From Bog-473 sp963701955 (lineage in GTDB: Bacteria > Actinomycetota > Acidimicrobiia > Acidimicrobiales > RAAP-2), in contig OY969694.1 of assembly GCA_963701955.1 (NCBI GenBank), forward strand, positions 1,736,001 through 1,800,000: 64,000 nucleotides of DNA, given 5' to 3'. The notes below the pieces were generated by a model. It was not told the DNA's origin. It did no database searches and saw nothing but the letters and a program-made list of their open reading frames with translations. Positions 53,952-62,311 of the stretch are shown piece by piece (position 1 is the first letter of the stretch; the number at the start of each line of letters is the position of its first letter). A program made the position numbers and the translations under genes.

Positions 53952-54347
53952 TCCGGCCCTCGTTGCGTGATCCACGCCTGGCATCGCAACGCAGTCTCCC
54001 GGCTGCAGATTGAGAGAGCCCGCTCCGAGGACGGTGTGAATGCTTCCCTCCAAGACGCAGAACAGTTCGATCGTGTTGTTGTAGTGCATCTCGGTCGCCA
54101 TGTTCAGCTGGTCATGCTCTGAATACGGCTCAAGATCTACCACCATCCAATTCACACTTCCCGGGACCATTCCCATGTCGTCGAATATCCCTTGGCCTGG
54201 CGGTGGAGCGATCGGAGGGCATTCGGCTGTGGCGAAGATGCTCGCAACAGCCACACCGGGAAGTCCGGAAGGAACGGGTACAATTTCTTGTTCCTCCGTG
54301 AGACATGAACGACCTTCAGCATCAATACCAAGACTCAGAATTCGCAT
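53895..54347 (-). CDS. cupin-domain protein
   Basis: A 150-residue cupin. Seen: EMHYNNTIELFCVLEGSIHT, LNLQPGDCVAMPGVDHATRA, MVVDLEPYSEHD; the two cupin motifs hold two histidines (HYNNTIE and GVDH). The first part is an N-terminal strand region with the sequence MRILSLGIDAEG. Possible roles are a metal-dependent isomerase/dioxygenase or a ligand sensor. It overlaps the amidohydrolase end tail to tail, so at least one protein's C terminus is constrained by both frames. No ribosome site is obvious. Confidence 0.78.
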   Translation of the reverse strand: MRILSLGIDAEGRSCLTEEQEIVPVPSGLPGVAVASIFATAECPPIAPPPGQGIFDDMGMVPGSVNWMVVDLEPYSEHDQLNMATEMHYNNTIELFCVLEGSIHTVLGAGSLNLQPGDCVAMPGVDHATRAGSGGARVLSISIGLSPRGG

Positions 54348-55207
54348 AGTTGCAGATTACTCTTTTTGATGTTTCTCGTCGAGCCACTCTGCCTGTTCGT
54401 CCGCCTGCCGGGACGCGTCTATGGAGCCCTCACCCGACGAGTGATCACCGGGAATTTTGGCTGGAGGCTGCAAGGACAGCCAGGTAGCTTAGGTTTAGGG
54501 ATTCGGTCTTGACTGTCCATTTCCACATTCCGATCTTGTCCATATCATGAACGGCGAGGTCACTTTCTTTAGACATATATGCGGAGCTGGGGCCGATCTA
54601 TTATGGATCCACTGATCAGCTCATACGCTTGACAGGTGCCAACAGACAACATGACCAATGCTGAACCCCTCTTTGGTCACTCACTGGGTCGGGAGGAAGA
54701 TCGATTCTCAGTCTTCTCGCCTTTCCGAAGGTACGGAACTGGGCTTTGCGAAGCAGGCGGTCGGGTCGGCCACGAACCAGGCCGGAACCGCCGGGCGATG
54801 ATGCTCACACCTTGATCCGGGTGGAACCGACGCTACGATCTGATCTCGATGGGGTATGTGACCGCGTGTTCGGAGACAACAGCGGAGAGAGTCACCCCTC
54901 AAGAATTCAGTTGGATCCGCAGCTCGACCCCTTCGGGGAGCGGAGTTTCCTTAGCACCCATATCGTCAGGCCCAGCTTTGATGCACGTGCACTACCACCG
55001 CAGGGGACACGGAGATCATTCCAGAATTTCATCCCGCGCCCCAGAGACAGTCCGTTCGTCATGTCATCCAAGGCTCTTTCGAAGTCCGCACCACAACGGG
55101 GTGAGACGAAGCTCTTCGAGCCCGGCAGTGATCGTCCTCTCCGACGACTGGATCGTGCCGGGTGATTCAGCCCACCCGCATGAGAGCGCAGGGAACGAGG
55201 AGTTTGC
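54348..55207. other. 860-base gene-poor region with no identified function
   Basis: Lower GC than the surroundings, especially 54360-54720. Several short open frames (for example 54746-55165 plus, 54849-55211 plus, 54907-55236 minus) overlap one another and show no family resemblance I recognise. TTGACA at 54629-54634 lacks a matching -10. I see no repeats, tRNA or hairpin. Degenerate genes or a junction of an inserted segment are possible. Confidence 0.35.
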
Positions 55208-56125
55208 ATGATTGATTTCAAGGACCAGGTCGTCATCGTGACCGGAGCCGGTCGAGGTCTCGGCCGGAACTATGCCCTGGATCTAGCCCGCCGTGGCGCC
55301 AAAGTCGTCGCAAACGACCTCGGTTGCTCGGTCGACGGCTACGGGTCCGACACCTCGGTGGCCGACCAGATCGTCGAAGAGATCCGCTCTGACGGAGGTT
55401 CAGCGGTCGCCTCGTACGATTCCGTTGGTTCTGCGGAGGGCGGTGCCGCAATCGTCAAGACCGCCCTCGACCACTTCGGCCGTGTCGACGCTGTCGTGAG
55501 CAACGCCGGCATCGTCGAGATGATGCCTTTCGAGGACATTCCTGCAGACAACTGGAGACGAATGGTCAACACTCACCTCGACGGCAGCTTCTATGTGAGC
55601 CAACCCGCATACAAGGTGATGAAGGCACAAGGCTACGGCCGTTTCGTCTTCATCGCATCCTCGGCGGGGGTGTTCGGGATGCCCCATGGCACGCACTACG
55701 CGGCGGCAAAGGCCGGGATTCTCGGACTCACGAACAACGTCGCGCTCGAAGGTCGGCCTCACGGGATTCTGGCGAATGCAGTCCTTCCCTTTGGACTGAC
55801 ACGGATGGCCGGCGAAGCAGAGGACGGCTCGCTCCTCGCGCTCAGCCCTCCAGAAGTCGTGGTGCCGATCGTGGTCTACCTCGCCAGCCGCGACTGTCAG
55901 GTCTCGCATCAGAACTACTCGGCATGTGCGGGTCGCTATGCCCGCGTTTTCATCGGCGCTGCCGAAGGATGGGTGTCCGATGCCGAACGCGCGCCCACCG
56001 CTGATGACGTGCTCGCCCACTTCGACGACGTGAGTTCGACAGAGCCGTTCATCATCCCAGGCTCGATCGTCGATGAGATGGAGGCTGTCGCCAAACGCAT
56101 CGGCCTGGATTCGTCTCTGGCCTAG
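55208..56125 (+). CDS. SDR, multifunctional-enzyme type-2-like hydroxyacyl-CoA dehydrogenase
   Basis: A 305-residue SDR. Seen: VVIVTGAGRGLGRNYALDLA, KVVANDLGCSVDGYGSD, VVSNAGIVEM, IASSAGVFG, GTHYAAAKAGILGL (Tyr/Lys) and a C-terminal LASRDCQVSHQNYSACAGRY with a DDVLAHFDDV helix. The HESC motif of its paralogues is altered to SRDC. ATG at 55208 with GAGGAG upstream. It appears to be a single-gene unit following the gene-poor stretch. Confidence 0.86.
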   Translation: MIDFKDQVVIVTGAGRGLGRNYALDLARRGAKVVANDLGCSVDGYGSDTSVADQIVEEIRSDGGSAVASYDSVGSAEGGAAIVKTALDHFGRVDAVVSNAGIVEMMPFEDIPADNWRRMVNTHLDGSFYVSQPAYKVMKAQGYGRFVFIASSAGVFGMPHGTHYAAAKAGILGLTNNVALEGRPHGILANAVLPFGLTRMAGEAEDGSLLALSPPEVVVPIVVYLASRDCQVSHQNYSACAGRYARVFIGAAEGWVSDAERAPTADDVLAHFDDVSSTEPFIIPGSIVDEMEAVAKRIGLDSSLA

Positions 56126-56287
56126 TGCGAGCGCGAGATCTCCGCCATCGACCGGGAGCACACCGGTGATGTAGCGGCCGTCCGAGGCTGCCAGGAAGAG
56201 CGCGGCATATGCGAGTGCCAAACCTCTTACCGGCGGACCCTGCCCCCGTGACGATGTTCACCTTGCCACGAGCTTCTTCTCCGACAT
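56126..56287 (-). pseudogene. SDR remnant with internal deletion
   Basis: In about 160 bases the minus strand shows the start of an SDR (ATG at 56287, MSEKKL, then in another frame GKVNIVTGAGSAG) joined directly to the end of one (LAYAALFLAASDGRYITGVL, PVDGGDLALA). The middle 180-200 codons, including Tyr/Lys, are missing, and the frame shifts between the parts. It is a decayed gene. It immediately follows, tail to tail, the intact SDR at 55208. Confidence 0.65.
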
Positions 56288-56405
56288 GCCGTGCCCCCCC
56301 GTGACATTGACTGTCAGCGGGCGACGCTCCCGGAGACGCGCGACTCTCTCGAAGCGTCACGGCAACCGAAGGCCCACTCAGCCCCGCCTGTGCCGCGAAG
56401 CAGAG

Positions 56406-58130
56406 TCAGGCGGCAACCACACGTTGCTGCATCAGCCGCGGGTCGCCCCCCCAACGCAGAAGCTGACCCGACGGGGCCCCGGTCTCCTTGTCATCCTCGA
56501 TGGTGACCTGGCCGTTGACCAGGACGTAGCGGTACCCCCTGGCCCGCTGCACGCGCCGCCAATCGCCACCGGGAATGTCGTGGAGGACCTCCTGTGGGCA
56601 GAGCTCAAGGTTCTCGTAGTCGTAGACGACGATGTCGGCCCCGGCGCCTTCGCGGATCACCCCACGTCCGGCGAAACCCCCGAGCCGCGCCGGGTAGGCG
56701 GAGAGTCGCCAGTGCGCCTCCTCCAAGCTCAGCCAGGCTCGATCGCGCACGAACGTGGTGAGGTACTCGGTTGGATAGCGTCCAAAGACCACAAACTTCG
56801 TGTGCGCTCCGCCGTCGGATTGGCCCGGGATCACATAGGGATCGTTGATGACTTCGCGCCAGGAATCGTGGGCACCGCTCAGTGTGTTGGACTCGATCAC
56901 GGTGCGGAGCTCGTCTGCAATGACGATGTCGAGCACAGCCTCGACACGCCCCTTGTTGGTCGCTTTGATGATCTCTCCGAAAGTGCAGCCCTCAAAGCGC
57001 GTGTACTCCGACGTGAACGTCTGCACGAGCACCAGCTCCTCAATTCGGCCCGTGCCCGACTCCTTCGGGGGATTGGCGATCAGGACGTCGCGACCGGCGC
57101 GGACATTGGCCAGCCGCTCAGCGGGGGTGCCGATCAGAGCCTCGCGCCATGCCGGGACGGAGTCCCACAGATTCCAGTCCTCGAGGGTGAACGTCGTCGG
57201 TGCGTGAGATGTGACGCCCTGACCGTAGACGGGTAGGCCCCGGTCACGACAGCTCCGCAACCAGGAGAGGACTGTCCGGTGGACTGCGGGCTCGTGTGAA
57301 TCGACAATGATGGCGTTCCAGATCACCGGCCGACCGCTGATCTCCGCCACCTTCTCCGTGAGGCGGAAGTTCGTCATGGGATCGGGGGTTGTGTTCGTCA
57401 TTTCGATGGTCCCACTGTGCCTCTGCGCGAGCACTTCCGCGAACTCGAACATCGTCTCAACGTTCATGACATCTGTCACCATCGGCGTGCCGTCGTAGTC
57501 GCGCTGGACGTTGTCCTCTCCTGGCGCATAGTGCATGGACCAGCCGCATGCCCCTGCGTCCATAGCCTCGTGCAAGAGCCGGCGCATCTCCGCGTGTTCT
57601 TCGTCAGTGGGCATCCGTCCCGATTTCGCGTCATCGAGACCCATGACCCAGGAGATCAAGGGGCTGAGCCCGACGTACGGCAGAATGTTCACTGACTTCG
57701 GAGCGCGTTCGACGCTGTCGAGAAATTCGGGATACGTCACCCAGTCCCACGGCATACCCTGACGCATCGCGGGTGGCGAGATGGCCTCGTTCCGGGTCAT
57801 CGACAACATCGCCCGTTCGCGGTTCTCGGGCGCAACCGGTGCGAACGCATAGCCGCAATTGCCGATAGAGAGGGACGTCACGCCGTGCCAACCCGAGAGT
57901 GAGCAGTACGGATCCCAGAACAGTTGTGCGTCATAGTGGGTGTGGGTGTCGATGAAGCCGGGGGCGACGTGCAGACCTGACGCGTCGATCACCCGCTCGG
58001 CGTCGGACGCCCTCAAGCGTCCGATCGCAGTGATGATCCCATCCCTGATCCCGACGTCGGCGCGTACGCGAGGGTTGCGCGTTCCGTCGAAGACCATCCC
58101 GTTTTTGATGATGGTCGAGAACTCGGTCAT
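56406..58130 (-). CDS. N-acyl-D-amino-acid deacylase / D-aminoacylase-family amidohydrolase
   Basis: A 574-residue amidohydrolase of the D-aminoacylase/dihydroorotase-like type (PF07969/01979 group). Seen: IIKNGMVFDGTRNPRVRADV, metal motif GFIDTHTHYDAQLFWDP, GNCGYAFAPV with the conserved cysteine, ACGWSMHYAPGED, and QSDGGAHTKF with the late aspartate/histidine. It is longer than classic D-aminoacylases and belongs to the group often found in actinobacteria with P450s and acyl-CoA enzymes. ATG at 58130 preceded by GGGGGAG. Possible hydrolysis of an amide or lactone-like intermediate; not proven. Confidence 0.86.
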   Translation of the reverse strand: MTEFSTIIKNGMVFDGTRNPRVRADVGIRDGIITAIGRLRASDAERVIDASGLHVAPGFIDTHTHYDAQLFWDPYCSLSGWHGVTSLSIGNCGYAFAPVAPENRERAMLSMTRNEAISPPAMRQGMPWDWVTYPEFLDSVERAPKSVNILPYVGLSPLISWVMGLDDAKSGRMPTDEEHAEMRRLLHEAMDAGACGWSMHYAPGEDNVQRDYDGTPMVTDVMNVETMFEFAEVLAQRHSGTIEMTNTTPDPMTNFRLTEKVAEISGRPVIWNAIIVDSHEPAVHRTVLSWLRSCRDRGLPVYGQGVTSHAPTTFTLEDWNLWDSVPAWREALIGTPAERLANVRAGRDVLIANPPKESGTGRIEELVLVQTFTSEYTRFEGCTFGEIIKATNKGRVEAVLDIVIADELRTVIESNTLSGAHDSWREVINDPYVIPGQSDGGAHTKFVVFGRYPTEYLTTFVRDRAWLSLEEAHWRLSAYPARLGGFAGRGVIREGAGADIVVYDYENLELCPQEVLHDIPGGDWRRVQRARGYRYVLVNGQVTIEDDKETGAPSGQLLRWGGDPRLMQQRVVAA

Positions 58131-58280
58131 CGCTCCCCCATCGGTTCTCCGTGGCCACGGCACCTTGTCGCGGTCGGTAACCCACAGCCTATCCGAATAC
58201 CGCTCGATGGTCGCTGGGCACGAGAGCGGGCTCTGATCCTGGATTCCCGCGATTCGGGCCTCCGCCAGTCCGGGACAGTG

Positions 58281-59480
58281 TCAGCCGACGCTGACGGGCA
58301 GGCGCTCCCACCCTCGCGTATCGATGCCTTTTGTAAGGGCGGCGTTGTCGTAGTCGACGGTCCACTCGGGAATCTTCGGCAGAAGCGTCTCCAGCGCGAT
58401 GCGACCCTCGATTTTGGCAAGGTTCGCGCCCAGACAGAAGTGGGGACCAAAACTGAAGGTGAAGGTCTGGGCCGGACTGCGGTGGATGTCGAACCTCTCC
58501 GGGTCTTCCCACTTGCGCTCGTCACGATTGGCGGCGGGTGGGAGCAGGACGAGGATGCTCTCGGCGGGAATCGTCTGGTCGTGGAATTCTGCGTCCTTGG
58601 TGGTCCACCGGCAGAAGTGGTACGACGGTGGCTCACAACGCAGTACCTCCTCGAATGCCTGAGGAATCAGCGACGGGTTCTCGCTGAGCTCCCGTCGCTG
58701 ATCGGGATGGTCGTTCAACAGGCTGCCGGCCCAGGAGATCGCGGTGGCCGTGGTGTCGCTGCCCGCCGACGTGATGAGAGTGAGATAGGTGACGATCTCG
58801 TCACGCCGCAAGGTCCTGGTCGCTCCCGTCTCGTCCTCGAACTTAAAGTGCATGAGCTGGGTCATGACATCGTCCGAGGGGTGCTTCTCACGCCAGTCGA
58901 GGTATTCGTTGAACCATGCCGCAGAATCGAGGATGCCTTGCATCAGTTGCTGATCGGGATTGGCCGATCCTTCATGCAGGTTCTTCTGAAACACCGCGAG
59001 AAGGTCAGCCTGATCCTCCTTGGGCACACCGACAAGCATCCCGATGACCTGGACAGGCAGTTGTAACGCGAAGTCGCGCATGAAGTCGAAGTGTTCGCGC
59101 CCGACGAGCCCATCGACGATCTCCTGACTAAGCGCACGAATCTGGGGCTCGAGGCCGGCGACCGCACGCGGGGTGAACAGCCGCGACACGATGCTTCGGT
59201 GCATGGTGTGCATCGGCGGGTCTTCGTTGATGAAGAGCCCGGGCGGCATCTCGATGCCCTGGGTGATGATGTTGTAGACCATCCCCTTGCCTGAGATGTA
59301 GGTCTCGCGATCGGTCAGCACGCGTGCCAGATCGTCGTGACGACTGAGGGCGAAGAAGTTGTACTTCTCGTTGTAGTACAGCGGTGCCTCGTTTCGCAGC
59401 CGGCGGAACGTCTCGTAGGGGGACGCGTAGATGTCCCGGTCGTACATGTCGTAGTTGACGGCAGCTTCCGTGATGGTCAT
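58281..59480 (-). CDS. cytochrome P450
   Basis: A 399-residue P450. Seen: I-helix oxygen motif LITSAGSDTTATAISW near 233-248, ExxR in FEEVLRCEPPSYH, and heme-binding FSFGPHFCLGANLAKIEG with Cys349. The N-terminal region YDRDIYASPYETFRRLRNEA resembles the two other P450s at 61097 and 62312, indicating a paralogous set. ATG at 59480. A redox partner is not adjacent; the Rieske ferredoxin at 18071 is distant. Substrate unknown. Confidence 0.91.
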   Translation of the reverse strand: MTITEAAVNYDMYDRDIYASPYETFRRLRNEAPLYYNEKYNFFALSRHDDLARVLTDRETYISGKGMVYNIITQGIEMPPGLFINEDPPMHTMHRSIVSRLFTPRAVAGLEPQIRALSQEIVDGLVGREHFDFMRDFALQLPVQVIGMLVGVPKEDQADLLAVFQKNLHEGSANPDQQLMQGILDSAAWFNEYLDWREKHPSDDVMTQLMHFKFEDETGATRTLRRDEIVTYLTLITSAGSDTTATAISWAGSLLNDHPDQRRELSENPSLIPQAFEEVLRCEPPSYHFCRWTTKDAEFHDQTIPAESILVLLPPAANRDERKWEDPERFDIHRSPAQTFTFSFGPHFCLGANLAKIEGRIALETLLPKIPEWTVDYDNAALTKGIDTRGWERLPVSVG

Positions 59481-59601
59481 CCCCCGGCCTCCAAAAGTCT
59501 TGATCCTCGGTCCTCCACAAGCCTAGATCGCCAGGCGGGGACCCGCTGTGGGCGACGGAGGGCGCTGTCCGTTCGGCGGCCGGCGTTCGTAGGCCGCACG
59601 C

Positions 59602-60336
59602 ATGTCCGCCGAGAGCACCCGACCAGACCGAGCGGAGCCCCGGGACCGGGTCGCCGTGGGACGTCGCGTCTTCCTTGGCATCGTGGGACTTGGCGCTGCG
59701 GGCATCGTGTTCGGTGCCAAGGTGCAGGACGTCATCGGGACGGTCTTCGGGTCAGGACTCGGAGGCTTGCCGTCATTCGGGGATCGGTTCCGCATCTACT
59801 CGATCTCCGGGACGTTCCCGGCTATTTCACCTTCCGAGTACCGGCTGGAGGTCTCAGGCCTGGTCGAACGGCCCCACACCTACACGCTCGACGATCTCGA
59901 ATCAATGCCGCGGACCGCGCTCGTGAAGGATTTTCACTGCGTGACCGGATGGAAGGTTCCCATGGTCCAGTGCGAAGGCGTGCGCTTGTCCGATGTCCTC
60001 GATGCCGTCGGGGTGCAGCCCGGGGCGGTCGCGCTGCGCTTCGAGTCCTATGACGGCGCCGACACCGAGAGTCTGACGATCGATCAGGGGCGACTTCCCG
60101 ACGTCATTGTCGCGTACCGAATGCTGGGCGCCCCCGTGACCACCGCACACGGAGGACCGGTGCGGCTCTACGTGGCTCCCATGTTCGGCTACAAGTCGAT
60201 CAAGTGGCCGTCGGCCATCAGGGTCGTGGATCGGGTGATGCCCGGGTTCTGGGAGCAAAACGGCTACCCGGTGACCGGATGGATCGACGGGTCGACGGGC
60301 GCGACCAACCCCTCCTTGAACGCTGGCACCGCGTGA
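59602..60336 (+). CDS. molybdopterin-dependent sulfite-oxidase-like oxidoreductase (MsrP/YedY type)
   Basis: A 244-residue Tat-type molybdoenzyme. Seen: twin arginines in GRRVFLGIVGLGAAGIVFGA at 20-39, YSISGTFPAISPSEYRLEVS, the molybdenum-ligand cysteine Cys113 in DFHCVTGW, and YVAPMFGYKSIKWPSAIRVV near the end. MsrP-type proteins repair oxidised methionine outside the cytoplasm with a membrane cytochrome b partner. The next gene overlaps by four bases and encodes such a partner, though broken. ATG at 59602. Confidence 0.86.
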   Translation: MSAESTRPDRAEPRDRVAVGRRVFLGIVGLGAAGIVFGAKVQDVIGTVFGSGLGGLPSFGDRFRIYSISGTFPAISPSEYRLEVSGLVERPHTYTLDDLESMPRTALVKDFHCVTGWKVPMVQCEGVRLSDVLDAVGVQPGAVALRFESYDGADTESLTIDQGRLPDVIVAYRMLGAPVTTAHGGPVRLYVAPMFGYKSIKWPSAIRVVDRVMPGFWEQNGYPVTGWIDGSTGATNPSLNAGTA

Positions 60337-61001
60337 CACATAGCGTCTCGACTGATCCGCGCGCCACCGTGCGGATCATGCGGTTCCGATGTGGCGCAGC
60401 GTTTCGCGCACTGGATCAATGCGGTGTTGTTCGGCATCCTCATGGTCACGGCGCTGTCGCTCTACGTCGGATCGATCGGTGGCCTGGTCGGGCGTCGCGC
60501 CCTGGTGGAGGAGATCCACCTGTGGGCGGGCATCGCGCTGCCAGCACCGCTCCTCATCTCCGTGATGGGCCCCTGGGGAGCCCGGTTCCGCCGCGACCTG
60601 CGCCGGATCAACATGTGGACCAGGGACGAAGTGACCTGGCTGAAGGCCCTGGGGCGAACCCTCCGCAGGTCGTCGACAAGTTCAATCCCGGCCAGAAACT
60701 CAATGCCACGTTCACCGGTGCCGCCATCGTGGTGATGCTCGTCACCGGCGTCATGCTCAAGTGATTCCAGTACTTCCCGGTCGGTTGGCGGGCAGGAGCC
60801 ACCTTCGTGCATGACGTCTTCGCCTTCGGCATCTTCATCGTGGTTGCCGTCCATGTGCTCTCGGCCCTGGCCCACCCGGACTCACTGCGTTCCATGGTCA
60901 GGGGCTGGGTCACCGAGCCGTGGGCCGCCCGCCACGCTCCGGGCTGGCTGGTTGAAGAACAGCCGGAGATCGACCCGGGACGTGGATCTGAGGCGGGTTG
61001 A
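60333..61001 (+). CDS. cytochrome b561-like partner of the molybdoenzyme, broken by two frameshifts and a stop
   Basis: Begins at GTG 60333, overlapping the molybdoenzyme stop, and reads VTHSVSTDPRATVRIMRF. One extra C near 60385-60387 shifts the frame to VAQRFAHWINAVLFGILMVT and SLYVGSIGGLVG. Near 60650 one missing G in a short G-run returns to the first frame: ANPPQVVDKFNPGQKLNATF, TGAAIVVMLVTGVMLK. The frame then hits TGA at 60762-60764 where tryptophan (TGG) is expected, and continues FQYFPVGWRAGATFVHDVFA to the stop at 60999. Four hydrophobic segments and heme-ligand histidines (HWIN, HLWAG, VHDVF, AVHVLS) are kept. Read as one protein it is about 220 residues. Confidence 0.7.
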
Positions 61002-61096
61002 CCTGGTCGGCCCCGGGGCGTCCGCGGTGAGTTGGGGGATCGACAGCCGGGAGGGCGTACAGTTCGCGTTGGGGAAGGCGCGGCGAGGGAGGGCAT

Positions 61097-62296
61097 ATGT
61101 CAGCTTTGACCGACACCGGTGTTTACTACGATCCGTACGACTCGACGATCTACAAGGATCCCTACCCGGTCTACGCACGACTTCGCAACGAAGCACCCCT
61201 CTACTACAACGAACCGTACGACTTCTATGCAGTGAGCCGTTTCAGCGACGTGGAGCGGGGATTGGTGGATCGGGAGGTCTTCTTGTCCTCCTACGGCGAC
61301 ATCCTCGAGATGATCAAGGCTGGTGCCAAGATGCCGCCCGGCACCCTGATCTTCGAGGAGCCGCCGGCACACACCATCCATCGATCCTTGCTCTCGCGCC
61401 TCTTCACCCCCAAGCAAATGACGCGCCTGGAGCCCCAGGTACGGGAATTCTGCGGCACTCGGCTCGATCCATTCATCGGATCCGACAGATTCGATTTCGT
61501 CGCCGACCTCGCCATGCAGGTACCGATGCGGGTCATCTCCATGCTGCTCGGCATCCCCGAGAAGGATCAGGAAGCCATTCGGGATCACTTCGAGAAGACG
61601 ATGCGCAGCGAGCCGGGGAAGCCGATGGAGTCGTCAGGGTTCGCCGAAGCAGCCGCGCTCTTCGGCGATTACATCGACTGGCGCCGTGACCACCCGTCCG
61701 ACGATCTGATGACGATGCTCCTGAACGCCGAATTCACAGACGAAAACGGCATCACGCGAACCCTGGCCCGAGACGAAGTGCTCAACTTCGTCCTTGTCCT
61801 CGCTGGTGCCGGCAACGAGACGACGAATCGACTGATCGGTTGGCTGGGGAAGTTGCTCGGTGACCATCCCGACGCCCGTCGCCAGGTGGTCAATGATCGC
61901 TCTCTCATTCCGAACGCGATCGAGGAGACATTGCGCTACGAATCCGTCGCTCAGATAACAGCTCGCTATGTCAGCCGGAACGTCGAGATCCACGGAACGA
62001 CGGTTCCCGAGGGCAGTGCGATGCTCTTCCTCCAGGGTGCGGCCAACCGCGACGATCGCCAATTCCCCGATTCTGATGTCTTCGACGTCCAGCGCAAGAT
62101 CGGCCATCACGTGGGCTTCGGATATGGCCCGCACTTCTGCCTCGGCGCCTCCTTGGCCCGCCTTGAGGGACGGATTGCCCTCGATGAGGTCTTGAAACGA
62201 TTCCCGGATTGGGAGGTTGACGCTGAGAACACTGTCTTCCGAGTCCAATCCGTCTCCGGGCGTGGTTGGGACTCCATGCCGGTCATTCTCAACTGA
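61097..62296 (+). CDS. cytochrome P450
   Basis: A 399-residue P450. Seen: DPYDSTIYKDPYPVYARLRN, I-helix VLAGAGNETTNRLIGW (Asn in place of the usual Asp in AGxDT, giving AGNET), ExxR in IEETLRYES, and heme-binding GYGPHFCLGASLARLEGR with Cys348. ATG at 61097 with GAGGGAGGG. The altered AGNET sequence may affect proton delivery. Convergent with the P450 at 62312 with 15 bases between stops. Confidence 0.91.
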   Translation: MSALTDTGVYYDPYDSTIYKDPYPVYARLRNEAPLYYNEPYDFYAVSRFSDVERGLVDREVFLSSYGDILEMIKAGAKMPPGTLIFEEPPAHTIHRSLLSRLFTPKQMTRLEPQVREFCGTRLDPFIGSDRFDFVADLAMQVPMRVISMLLGIPEKDQEAIRDHFEKTMRSEPGKPMESSGFAEAAALFGDYIDWRRDHPSDDLMTMLLNAEFTDENGITRTLARDEVLNFVLVLAGAGNETTNRLIGWLGKLLGDHPDARRQVVNDRSLIPNAIEETLRYESVAQITARYVSRNVEIHGTTVPEGSAMLFLQGAANRDDRQFPDSDVFDVQRKIGHHVGFGYGPHFCLGASLARLEGRIALDEVLKRFPDWEVDAENTVFRVQSVSGRGWDSMPVILN

Positions 62297-62311
62297 GGGA
62301 AGGACGAGCCG

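Noticed and set aside
54629..54657. TTGACA as a promoter
   Set aside because: No -10-like hexamer at 16-18 bases spacing.
54746..55236. three short overlapping open frames in the gene-poor region
   Set aside because: They exclude each other, have poor starts and match no family I know; kept only as an unexplained region.
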